From Paenibacillus soyae (GTDB taxonomy: Bacteria > Bacillota > Bacilli > Paenibacillales > Paenibacillaceae): DNA of 64,000 bases. The stretch spans positions 434,001-498,000 of the forward strand of contig NZ_JANIPJ010000002.1 in assembly GCF_024623455.1 (NCBI RefSeq). Direction: 5' to 3'. The notes under the pieces are model-generated. The model did not search any database and was not told where the DNA came from. It worked only from the letters and a program-made list of their open reading frames with translations. Shown here piece by piece: positions 57,679 through 64,000 of this stretch. Each line of letters begins with the position of its first letter. Position 1 is the stretch's first letter. Made by a program: the position numbers and the translations under genes.

Positions 57679-58476
57679 TTATTTGGTTTTAACGATTCCC
57701 CGGTGGGCTCTCAGCAGTTCCACCTCATCCTCCGTCAGCTCCCGGTATTGTCCTTGCTCCAGCCCCTCGTCGAGCAGGAGCGGCCCCATCGAGATCCGCT
57801 TGAGCGTCAGCACCTTCTTGCCTACCGATTCGAACATACGCTTCACCTGATGGAACTTGCCTTCCCGGATCGTCAGACGAATGAGCGACCGGATCGGACT
57901 CGCGAACTTCTCGTCGCCCGCCTGCTCTCTGTCCATGTCCGTCGCTTCCGCTTTCTCTAGAATCGTCAGCTCGGCCGGCATAGTGACGTACCCGTCGTCG
58001 AGCTCGACTCCGCTCGCGAAAGCGTCCGCATCGTCACTGCCGACGTCGCCAAGCACCCATGCCTCGTAGGTCTTGTCGACATGCTTGCGCGGCGACAGCA
58101 GCTCATGAGCCAGCTGGCCGTCATTCGTCAGCAGCAGCAAGCCGACCGTGTCTTTATCCAGACGGCCTACCGGGAACGGCTGCAGGAGCCGGTCATCCGG
58201 CTCAAGCAGATCGATGACGGTCCTCTCGCGTCCATCCTCCGTCGCCGAGATGACGCCCTGCGGCTTGTTCAGCATCAGGTAGACGACATCGCGATAAACA
58301 ACCGGCTCCCCTTCATAGGCAACGGCTTGAACGGCAGGGTCGACGATCAAGCCGCTGTCCTTCGCCACCTTCCCGTCTACCGTTACCTTGCCTTGCTTGA
58401 CGGCCTTTTTGATTTCGCTGCGCGTGCCGAGTCCCATATGGGCGAGCAGCTTGTCGATTCTAAGTTTCTTCGCCAT
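57679..58476 (-). CDS. RsuA-family pseudouridine synthase
   Basis: rRNA pseudouridine synthase of 265 residues. It has an N-terminal S4 RNA-binding domain (LRIDKLLAHMGLGTRSEIKKAVKQG), the block VYLMLNKPQGVISA and the catalytic Asp motif PVGRLDKDTVGLLLLTNDG. The C-terminal REGKFHQVKRMFESVGKKVLTLKR is the RsuA form. The most likely target is 16S U516 as for RsuA, though RluB-like activity cannot be excluded. It starts one base after rsmF ends (ATG after GGAGG). Confidence 0.93.
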   Translation of the reverse strand: MAKKLRIDKLLAHMGLGTRSEIKKAVKQGKVTVDGKVAKDSGLIVDPAVQAVAYEGEPVVYRDVVYLMLNKPQGVISATEDGRERTVIDLLEPDDRLLQPFPVGRLDKDTVGLLLLTNDGQLAHELLSPRKHVDKTYEAWVLGDVGSDDADAFASGVELDDGYVTMPAELTILEKAEATDMDREQAGDEKFASPIRSLIRLTIREGKFHQVKRMFESVGKKVLTLKRISMGPLLLDEGLEQGQYRELTEDEVELLRAHRGIVKTK

Positions 58477-58477
58477 C

Positions 58478-60004
58478 TTATAACCGCCTCCAGCCGGGCG
58501 TCAGCTCGTTCTTGAGCATGCCGTCCGAATATTTGCTCCAGCCCGCCGGATACCCGTCCACGCACACGAGAACGTAGCCTTTGCTGCCCGCTCCGTCCGC
58601 GCAGCGCAGGTCCTCTTCCGGGACGAACAACGTCTCGCCTCTTAAATAGCGTCCCGTCTCCTCGGCCTCCGCACTCCAGCTGATGCTTCTGACAGCTTCA
58701 TCCCGAGTGAGCCCCATCGCGAGCGACTGGGCGGGATGGAATCGGCCGTTTTTGGCTTCTCCTGCCAGCCAGCCTGCCCGAACGACCTTTAGTCCATCCA
58801 GCGGCGGCAAATCGCGATGCTGCAAATAAACGGCGTTCCCGAAGGTTACCGGAACAAAGTCATCATCCAGAACGAACAGCAGCTCCTTCTCCTTGAATCC
58901 CAACCAAATCTCGCGCGGATCCGCCGCGGCCGCCGCCGCTTGTTTTCCGCCGCGCGGCTGCTTCTCCGGGGCGCGGCCCTTCCCTTGCTTTCCCTTCGCC
59001 ATTCTCGCGGGCTCCGCTGCAGGACGAGCGTTTGCGGCCAACGTCTCTGCGCGAGCCTCTCCGCTCCGCCTAAGCACGGCGACGAAATGTCCTTCTCCCT
59101 CGAGCAGATGAGGCCATAAGCGCGCCGTGCCCGCCAAGCTTTCCATCACTTCCGGACCGACCCGCGCGGCCGTCTCCTCATCAACCAAGTCCGGACGGCC
59201 CGAGCTTACGCCGCCTGTCTTGGGAGCCGCTTCTATGTAAAAGTCGGGATGCTTCGCAAGGAAGTCCGCCATTTGCGTCTCGTTCTCTTCGGGACTGAAC
59301 GTACATGTCGAATAGACCATCAATCCGCCGGGCTTCAGCATGGTCGCGACCTGCGCCAAAATATCCCTCTGCATGTTCACGCACCGCGTGATGGAGTAGC
59401 TTTCCCAGCTAGCGGCCATGCTTTCGTCCTTTCGGAACATCCCCTCGCCCGAGCATGGAGCATCCACCAAGATCCGGTCGAACCACCCGGGGAACGATCT
59501 GGCGATCGAAGAGGGATCTTCGTTCAGAATAACCGCATTGCGCACGCCCAGCAGCTCGATGTTTTTGGCCAGCGCCTTCGTCCTCTCTGACGCGATGTCG
59601 TTGCTGACCAAGATCCCTTTACCCTGCAGCTTGCCCGCGATTTGCGTCGACTTGCCGCCCGGAGCAGCGCATAGATCGAGCACGCGATGTCCGGGTCTCA
59701 CGTCCAGCAGCTCCACGGGGAGCATTGCGCTTGGTTCCTGTATGTAATATAGGCCGGCATTGTGATGCGGGTGTTTGCCCGGACGGTCCTCTTCGCTATA
59801 ATATAAGCCTTCCTTGGCCCATGGAATCGGTTTAACCCTGTCTCTCATAGGAGATAGGCGGAGCCAGTCCTCCACGTTAATTTTAAGCGGATTAACCCTA
59901 AGTCCATAGACTCGCGGCGCCTCGTACGACTTCATGAACGCGTCGTATTCCGACTGCAGCATGGCCTCCATTTTTTCCAAAAATTTAACCGGTAACTGAT
60001 TCAT
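58478..60004 (-). CDS. rsmF: NOL1/NOP2/Sun-type rRNA (cytosine-C5)-methyltransferase
   Basis: RsmF-like enzyme methylating cytosine in 16S rRNA, 508 residues. SAM site RVLDLCAAPGGKSTQIA, ILVDAPCSGEGMFRKD and the catalytic cysteine motif VYSTCTFSPEENE are all present. A Lys/Gly/Pro/Ala-rich linker (about 335-365) leads to a C-terminal PUA-like RNA-binding domain (GYPAGWSKYSDGMLKNEL). The ATG at 60004 follows AGGAGG. It heads an RNA-modification operon with the rsuA-like gene and perhaps the HAD gene. Confidence 0.93.
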   Translation of the reverse strand: MNQLPVKFLEKMEAMLQSEYDAFMKSYEAPRVYGLRVNPLKINVEDWLRLSPMRDRVKPIPWAKEGLYYSEEDRPGKHPHHNAGLYYIQEPSAMLPVELLDVRPGHRVLDLCAAPGGKSTQIAGKLQGKGILVSNDIASERTKALAKNIELLGVRNAVILNEDPSSIARSFPGWFDRILVDAPCSGEGMFRKDESMAASWESYSITRCVNMQRDILAQVATMLKPGGLMVYSTCTFSPEENETQMADFLAKHPDFYIEAAPKTGGVSSGRPDLVDEETAARVGPEVMESLAGTARLWPHLLEGEGHFVAVLRRSGEARAETLAANARPAAEPARMAKGKQGKGRAPEKQPRGGKQAAAAAADPREIWLGFKEKELLFVLDDDFVPVTFGNAVYLQHRDLPPLDGLKVVRAGWLAGEAKNGRFHPAQSLAMGLTRDEAVRSISWSAEAEETGRYLRGETLFVPEEDLRCADGAGSKGYVLVCVDGYPAGWSKYSDGMLKNELTPGWRRL

Positions 60005-60143
60005 GCGATCCTCCTGCAAATTGCCTTTGTCTTGTCACCATCGCGTGTACAAACCTACTCCTCTTTGGTATATAATAAAAAGTAAGTGACTCTACTTGCA
60101 ACTCATATCATCTCATTCATTCCAATGCGGAGGTTAGGTATTC

Positions 60144-60680
60144 ATGAAAAACAAAAGACAAACCACGGTCCGGAAGAAGAAAAAGCCTTACATGATTTAC
60201 GTGTACATCGGGATCATCGTCGTCGTATTCGGCGCCATCTTTGCCCTTGGCAAAATGAACGTAAACGAATTGTACGGCGTGCCTACGTCGGAGCTGAATC
60301 CCGCAACGCGCGTGCTGCTCGACGACCCTAACTACCAGAATATCATATTGCCGGACGAATTGGACAAGCGAATCGCGGACAAAGACGATTTCTTCGCTTA
60401 CATGTTCTCCGCCAGCTGCCAATACTGCAAAGATACGACTCCTCATCTAGTACCGCTCGCGAACGAGCTGAACGTGGATCTGCCGATGTTCAACCTGCTC
60501 GAGTTCCCGGAGTACAATTTGAAGATGAACATCGACTCTACGCCTACTCTCGTTTATTTCCAGGACGGCGTCGAGACAGACCGTCTCGTCGGCGGCATTC
60601 AGCAAGGTACGACCCAAGGCAACACGATTGAAGATTTCCGCACCTTCTTCGAAAAACACGCGGGAGCTGATGCCGAGTGA
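60144..60680 (+). CDS. Membrane-anchored thioredoxin-like protein
   Basis: A 178-residue protein with a very basic start (KNKRQTTVRKKKKP), one membrane helix (about 16-36) and an extracytoplasmic thioredoxin-like domain with active site SASCQYCKD (C92, C95). A cis-Pro-like IDSTPTLVYFQDG follows. The upstream region has a TATAAT box (60071-60076) with a poor -35. The stop overlaps the next start (GTGA), so it is coupled with the PCYCGC lipoprotein gene. It is probably a thiol-disulfide exchanger on the outer face of the membrane. Confidence 0.9.
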   Translation: MKNKRQTTVRKKKKPYMIYVYIGIIVVVFGAIFALGKMNVNELYGVPTSELNPATRVLLDDPNYQNIILPDELDKRIADKDDFFAYMFSASCQYCKDTTPHLVPLANELNVDLPMFNLLEFPEYNLKMNIDSTPTLVYFQDGVETDRLVGGIQQGTTQGNTIEDFRTFFEKHAGADAE

Positions 60681-61219
60681 CAAGCAACCAGCCTTCAAGC
60701 GCGGCCTCTAGCGGAGAACCAACCAACAAGACGAGCGCCTCGCGCGCCAAAACGATCATGTACGCCTTCCTGCTCGCTTTCGCTTTCATCACGTTCTTGG
60801 CGGCATGCGGCATGGCGGACAATGACGATTCCGGCGGCCATCTCCATGGCTCGGAGACATGGGAAGAGACGGCATCGGTTACGACCATGCCGTCCTTCCT
60901 CAAGAACCATACCCAGCTGACGAACGACTTGTATTCGGAGGTTCATAGCCATATGCACCTGCTTAGCGGCATGCCTTGCTATTGCGGCTGCATGGAGGGA
61001 ACGGAAGTCGACGAGCCCCATGATTCCCTGCTGCGCTGCTATTGGGCGGAGCACCCCGCGGATGACGGCAGCGTGACGTGGACCGACCATAGCACGGGCT
61101 GCGGGATCTGCAAGAAAGAGATGGAGGAAGTTATCGCCTTAAGCAAGCAAGGGAAGACGCAGGAAGAGATCCTCGCTTACATTAACGAGAACTACAAGCC
61201 GAATTTGCCGGCCAGCTGA
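60677..61219 (+). CDS. PCYCGC motif-containing lipoprotein
   Basis: A 180-residue secreted lipoprotein. A Ser/Thr-rich start, hydrophobic segment (about 27-43) and lipobox LAAC (C44) give membrane anchoring. The defining block GMPCYCGCMEGT (C101, C103, C105) and a later STGCGICKKEM (C142, C145) are seen, plus H90, H92, H94 in EVHSHMH. The start is GTG overlapping the thioredoxin gene stop. The Cys/His arrangement suggests metal or redox chemistry; the family function is unknown. Operon with the thioredoxin suggests that it is its redox client. Confidence 0.88.
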   Translation: MTSNQPSSAASSGEPTNKTSASRAKTIMYAFLLAFAFITFLAACGMADNDDSGGHLHGSETWEETASVTTMPSFLKNHTQLTNDLYSEVHSHMHLLSGMPCYCGCMEGTEVDEPHDSLLRCYWAEHPADDGSVTWTDHSTGCGICKKEMEEVIALSKQGKTQEEILAYINENYKPNLPAS

Positions 61220-61252
61220 CGAACGCGTCTTCCAATTTATACACCGACGACA

Positions 61253-61294
61253 AAACCTCCGGTATTTCCGCGGAATCGCGGAAGCCGGAGGTTT
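61253..61294. terminator. Terminator between the PCYCGC gene and the alarmone synthetase
   Basis: AAACCTCCGG pairs with CCGGAGGTTT, with an inner TTCCGCG/CGCGGAA stem. T-rich on the minus strand (TTTTG) and weaker on the plus strand, so it mainly ends the alarmone synthetase transcript and may serve both. Confidence 0.8.
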
Positions 61295-61311
61295 ATTATG
61301 TTCGAAGTATT

Positions 61312-62118
61312 CTACTCGCCAGGCGAGCCCTTCTTCGCTTTGCCGATCGCAGCACTGATATCCCCAGCCAGGGCGTGCAAGCCCGGGTAATCCCCCAGCT
61401 CGAACAGCTCGTTGAACTTCATCTGGAACTGCGCGGCCTCCCGGACCCGATGATAGAAATACAAGTCTTGTATGCCGTTCAGCACGCGGGAGACGACATT
61501 CGACTGCTCCTCGAAATCCGTCTGCGCGTCCAAAATTTCCTTCCGGATGCTCGTCATCTCGTTATCGAGCAGGAAGGCCGCTTCCGCCGCCTTCTTCAGC
61601 CGTTGTCTGACTTCATCCGGCAGGCTTTCCTTGAATTTATAATGAAGCGAATGCTCGATCGTCGCCCAGAAATTCATCGCGAGCGTGCGGATTTGAATCT
61701 CCGCGAGCACTTCCGTATAGCCAAGCGCCGTCTGCACCGGGTACTTGACGATCATATGGAAGCTACGATAGCCGCTTTCCTTGTAATTTGTTATATAATC
61801 CTTTTCGTAGACCAGCGTCAGATCCTTGCGGTTCCGGATAAGCGAGGCTACCCGATGGATATCGTCGACGAATTGGCACATGATCCGGATGCCCGCTATA
61901 TCCTCGATGCCCGCGTCCAGCTGGTCCGACGCGACGCCAAGCCGCTTCGCCTTCTCCAGAATGCTGGATATCCTTTTGACCCGGCCCGTCACGAATTCGA
62001 TGGGCGCATAAGATTCCCTCAGCTTCAGCTCCGCCCGCATCGTTTTGAATTTTACTTTCAGTTCTTCAACCGCTTGTTCATACGGCTGCAAAAAAAGTCC
62101 CCAGTCTCGTCCGTCCAT
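61312..62118 (-). CDS. Small alarmone synthetase (GTP pyrophosphokinase family)
   Basis: Single-domain (p)ppGpp synthetase without a hydrolase domain, similar to Bacillus YjbM/YwaC. ATP-binding block EFVTGRVKRISSILEKAK, GIEDIAGIRIMCQFVDDI, the synthetase loop YKESGYRSFHMIVKYPV and EIQIRTLAMNFWATIEHSLHYKF are all seen. At 268 residues it exceeds the usual 210; the extra 55-60 residues form a helical C-terminal tail. It starts 17 bases after pyrD on the same strand, suggesting coupling with pyrimidine synthesis. Confidence 0.93.
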   Translation of the reverse strand: MDGRDWGLFLQPYEQAVEELKVKFKTMRAELKLRESYAPIEFVTGRVKRISSILEKAKRLGVASDQLDAGIEDIAGIRIMCQFVDDIHRVASLIRNRKDLTLVYEKDYITNYKESGYRSFHMIVKYPVQTALGYTEVLAEIQIRTLAMNFWATIEHSLHYKFKESLPDEVRQRLKKAAEAAFLLDNEMTSIRKEILDAQTDFEEQSNVVSRVLNGIQDLYFYHRVREAAQFQMKFNELFELGDYPGLHALAGDISAAIGKAKKGSPGE

Positions 62119-62135
62119 CCGGCCGCCTCCTGTTT

Positions 62136-63233
62136 CTAACGATGATCTGCACCCACTGCTTCAGCGATATGTCGGTAGCCGTCCTTGCGCATACATTCTT
62201 TCAGTCCGCTTGTCAGCTCTCTAAGCAGTTCAGGGCCTTTATAGATGAGCGCGGTATAAATTTCGACGAGCGATGCTCCCGCGCGAATTTTATCGTATGC
62301 GTCTTGCGCGGTAAAAATGCCGCCCGAGCCGATAATAGGCAGCTGTCCGCCCGTCTGGCGATAAACCGCCCGGATCACCTCGGTCGAACGGTCGCGCAGC
62401 GGCTTCCCGCTGAGGCCTCCCGATTCGCCGGCATTCGAATGGGTGAGTCCCTCCCTCGATAGGGTCGTGTTCGTCGCGATAATCCCGGATATCTCGCTGT
62501 CCATAATGGTAGCCACCGTATGCTGAAGCTGATCATCCGACATATCGGGCGCGATTTTCACGAGCACGTGTTTCGGCTTGGCTTTCCGCGCCGCCGCTTG
62601 ATTCTTCACTTCTTCCATGACGGCGCCCAGCAGCTTGCGCAGCTCGTCTCCATGCTGCAAGTCCCGCAGTCCCTGCGTGTTCGGAGAACTAATATTGACG
62701 ACGAAGAAATCACCGTAATCGTAGAGGATGCGAATGCAAGCTTGGTAATCTTCATGCGCCAGCTCATTCGGCGTTACCTTATTCTTCCCGATATTGACGG
62801 CGATCGGAATGCTATGTATTTTGCGCCGGGACAGCGAAGCCGCCATCGCCTCCGCCCCTTCGTTGTTGAAGCCCATCCGATTAATTAGCGCTTCATCCGG
62901 AGGAAGCCTGAACAGCCTCGGCTGCTCGTTGCCTGCTTGTCCCTTCGGCGTAACGGTTCCAACCTCCGCGAACCCGAACCCGACGCTGGAGAAACCGTCG
63001 GCCGCGACACCGTTCTTATCGAGCCCCGCAGCCAGCCCGACCGGATGAGGGAAGGTAAGCCCCAGCAGCTCCGTGCGAAGCTCCGGCGATTCGGGAACGC
63101 CGTACATGGCTTTCATAATGCCGGTCATCCCCGGGACGCGGCTGCCGGCCGCAAGACCGTCGATGACCAGATGATGAGCCTTTTCGGCATCCATTTTGAA
63201 AAAATAAGGTTTTAATATGGAAGTATAAAGCAA
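62136..63233 (-). CDS. pyrD: Dihydroorotate dehydrogenase (quinone), class 2
   Basis: Membrane-associated PyrD that oxidises dihydroorotate to orotate, passing electrons to quinone. The FMN-binding blocks GLAAGLDKNG and VGFGFAEVGTVTPKGQ, the catalytic-serine block VNISSPNTQGLR, and IIGSGGIFTAQDAYDKIRAGAS are present. The N-terminus MLYTSILKPYFFKMDAEKAHH is the quinone-site helix. I place the start at TTG 63233 (365 residues), which fits GGAGTG six bases upstream and family N-termini; GTG at 63242 is possible. Confidence 0.93.
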   Translation of the reverse strand: MLYTSILKPYFFKMDAEKAHHLVIDGLAAGSRVPGMTGIMKAMYGVPESPELRTELLGLTFPHPVGLAAGLDKNGVAADGFSSVGFGFAEVGTVTPKGQAGNEQPRLFRLPPDEALINRMGFNNEGAEAMAASLSRRKIHSIPIAVNIGKNKVTPNELAHEDYQACIRILYDYGDFFVVNISSPNTQGLRDLQHGDELRKLLGAVMEEVKNQAAARKAKPKHVLVKIAPDMSDDQLQHTVATIMDSEISGIIATNTTLSREGLTHSNAGESGGLSGKPLRDRSTEVIRAVYRQTGGQLPIIGSGGIFTAQDAYDKIRAGASLVEIYTALIYKGPELLRELTSGLKECMRKDGYRHIAEAVGADHR

Positions 63234-63344
63234 TGAATTCACTCCGTTCCGACATGTATGCTCTATCGAACAGTTTATCCCTTTTGAAGCAAAAAGAAAA
63301 GAGCTCGCAGCGTGCCGCGCAAGCCCCCGGTTTGCCTCGATATA

Positions 63345-63373
63345 TTGCGGCAAGATGAGAAAACGATTACAAT
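63345..63373 (+). promoter_or_regulatory. Candidate promoter of the 46-aa gene
   Basis: TTGCGG (63345-63350) and TACAAT (63368-63373) with a 17-base spacer on the plus strand. The -35 box is weak. Confidence 0.4.
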
Positions 63374-63435
63374 ATGAGCATAGGCTTGCCTGATGAATAC
63401 GTTATAAAACGAAAAACGGAAAGGTTGATGGAACG

Positions 63436-63576
63436 ATGGGCGCACCCAAAAGAAAGCCAGCTACAATGAAGGTGAAACCGAAGGAAGAGGTCAACAGAAA
63501 AGCGATTGTATGGATCGGCTCCGTCGTTGGCGTCATCTTCATCGCGATTGCGGCGCTTCTTATATTCACTTCCTAA
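63436..63576 (+). CDS. Hypothetical small membrane protein (46 aa)
   Basis: A 46-residue protein with a basic start (MGAPKRKPATMKVKPKEEVNRK) and a single C-terminal hydrophobic segment (about 24-45, IVWIGSVVGVIFIAIAALLI). A GGAAAGG site lies about 11 bases upstream and a plausible promoter precedes it. It is too short to be recognised, but the composition and start context support a real gene. It is convergent with the L,D-transpeptidase gene. Confidence 0.65.
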   Translation: MGAPKRKPATMKVKPKEEVNRKAIVWIGSVVGVIFIAIAALLIFTS

Positions 63577-63594
63577 AGAGCAGCCATGGCTTGC

Positions 63595-64000
63595 TTACGT
63601 CAACCATTGATACTCTTTGGCGGGATTCGTTTCGTTCGCCTTGGGCTGAAGCCGGAATCGTTCGGCGGACGGCGCAAGGTTGGACGGCAGGATCCCGCTT
63701 TTTATCGTGACTTTCGTCCCTAAGGGAACCATGTCATACAGCTCCTCCACATCGGATTTGCGCATCCGGATGCATCCAAGCGACTCGTCCTTCCCGATGC
63801 TGTCCGGCTCGTCCGTGCCGTGAATGGCGTACAGCGTATCGGAGAGCGTCATGCCCCGGCTTCCGAAGATGCCGTCATCCCTGCCGTTCGGATTCCTTAC
63901 CTTCTCGCTTATGCGGAATGTGCCCTCCGGAGTTCGATCCCCTCCAAGCCCTACCGGATAGCTCCTAACAATGGCGCTCCCCTGCACGACGGCCAGCTGA
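63595..64000 (-). CDS. L,D-transpeptidase (YkuD domain), C-terminal part cut by window end
   Basis: YkuD-type catalytic domain that forms 3-3 peptidoglycan cross-links or attaches proteins to the wall. The frame stays open to the window edge (residues LAVVQGSAIVRSYPVGLGG just inside), so the N-terminus is missing. The active site shows AIHGTDEPDSIGKDESLGCIRMRKSDVEEL, with the SxGC(I)R cysteine motif and the upstream histidine. After the domain there is a short tail rich in Pro and Lys (about 30 residues). Confidence 0.93.
   Translation of the reverse strand, partial: QLAVVQGSAIVRSYPVGLGGDRTPEGTFRISEKVRNPNGRDDGIFGSRGMTLSDTLYAIHGTDEPDSIGKDESLGCIRMRKSDVEELYDMVPLGTKVTIKSGILPSNLAPSAERFRLQPKANETNPAKEYQWLT

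Overview
The window looks like chromosomal backbone of a GC-rich, spore-forming Bacillota bacterium, most likely a Paenibacillaceae member (Paenibacillus/Cohnella type). The evidence is the set of sporulation and germination genes (yqfC, yqfD, spoIIP, gpr, a YjcZ-type small protein), two T-box leaders, a perfect CIRCE operator on hrcA-grpE-dnaK-dnaJ, an AddAB (not RecBCD) nuclease, and a gene order that follows the Bacillus comER-comEA...lepA-hemW-hrcA...era-recO-glyQS super-region. No tRNA, rRNA, IS element, prophage or CRISPR array was seen. All but eight of the genes lie on the minus strand, so the window is displayed antiparallel to its main transcription direction.

Reading in the direction of transcription (from high to low coordinates): 64.0-56.8 kb holds an L,D-transpeptidase (cut by the window end), pyrD with a small alarmone synthetase, a plus-strand pair of a membrane thioredoxin and a PCYCGC lipoprotein, two RNA-modification genes (rsmF-like, rsuA-like) and a Cof-type HAD phosphatase. 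56.7-51.5 kb holds a sporulation micro-gene with a sigma-K-like promoter, a DEAD-box helicase with a basic tail, ywbE, two small conserved or GNAT genes, an MFS exporter and a membrane protein. leuS follows with a T-box leader (specifier CTC). 48.6-42.2 kb is the comE locus (comER divergent; comEA, a metY-like gene, comEB, comEC). An ECF sigma/anti-sigma pair sits between comEC and holA. Next come divergent rpsT, then gpr-spoIIP-yqxA-like-lepA-hemW and a GNAT gene.

31.9-19.5 kb is the heat-shock operon hrcA-grpE-dnaK-dnaJ under a sigma-A promoter plus CIRCE, then two tiny genes (one YfhD family), prmA, an M50 protease, rsmE, mtaB, a Nudix hydrolase, a Na/Pi cotransporter on the plus strand and an RlmI-like rRNA methyltransferase. 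19.5-11.3 kb is addB-addA plus a membrane-anchored unknown, preceded by a 165-bp structured, inverted-repeat-bounded element in the probable addB leader. 11.2-0 kb holds an unknown repeat-bearing protein, hinT, rpsU-yqeY, then the long cluster yqfC-yqfD-phoH-pgpH-ybeY-dgkA-cdd-era-yqzL-recO and glyQ-glyS behind a glycine T-box.

Most of the window is well-understood housekeeping sequence. The parts that depart from it are lineage-specific insertions in a conserved order (metY in comE, ECF/anti-sigma next to holA, addAB between the mtaB and rpsU blocks), the addB leader element, the thioredoxin/PCYCGC pair and several very small genes. Start codons were adjusted by Shine-Dalgarno position and family length where the longest open frame was clearly too long.
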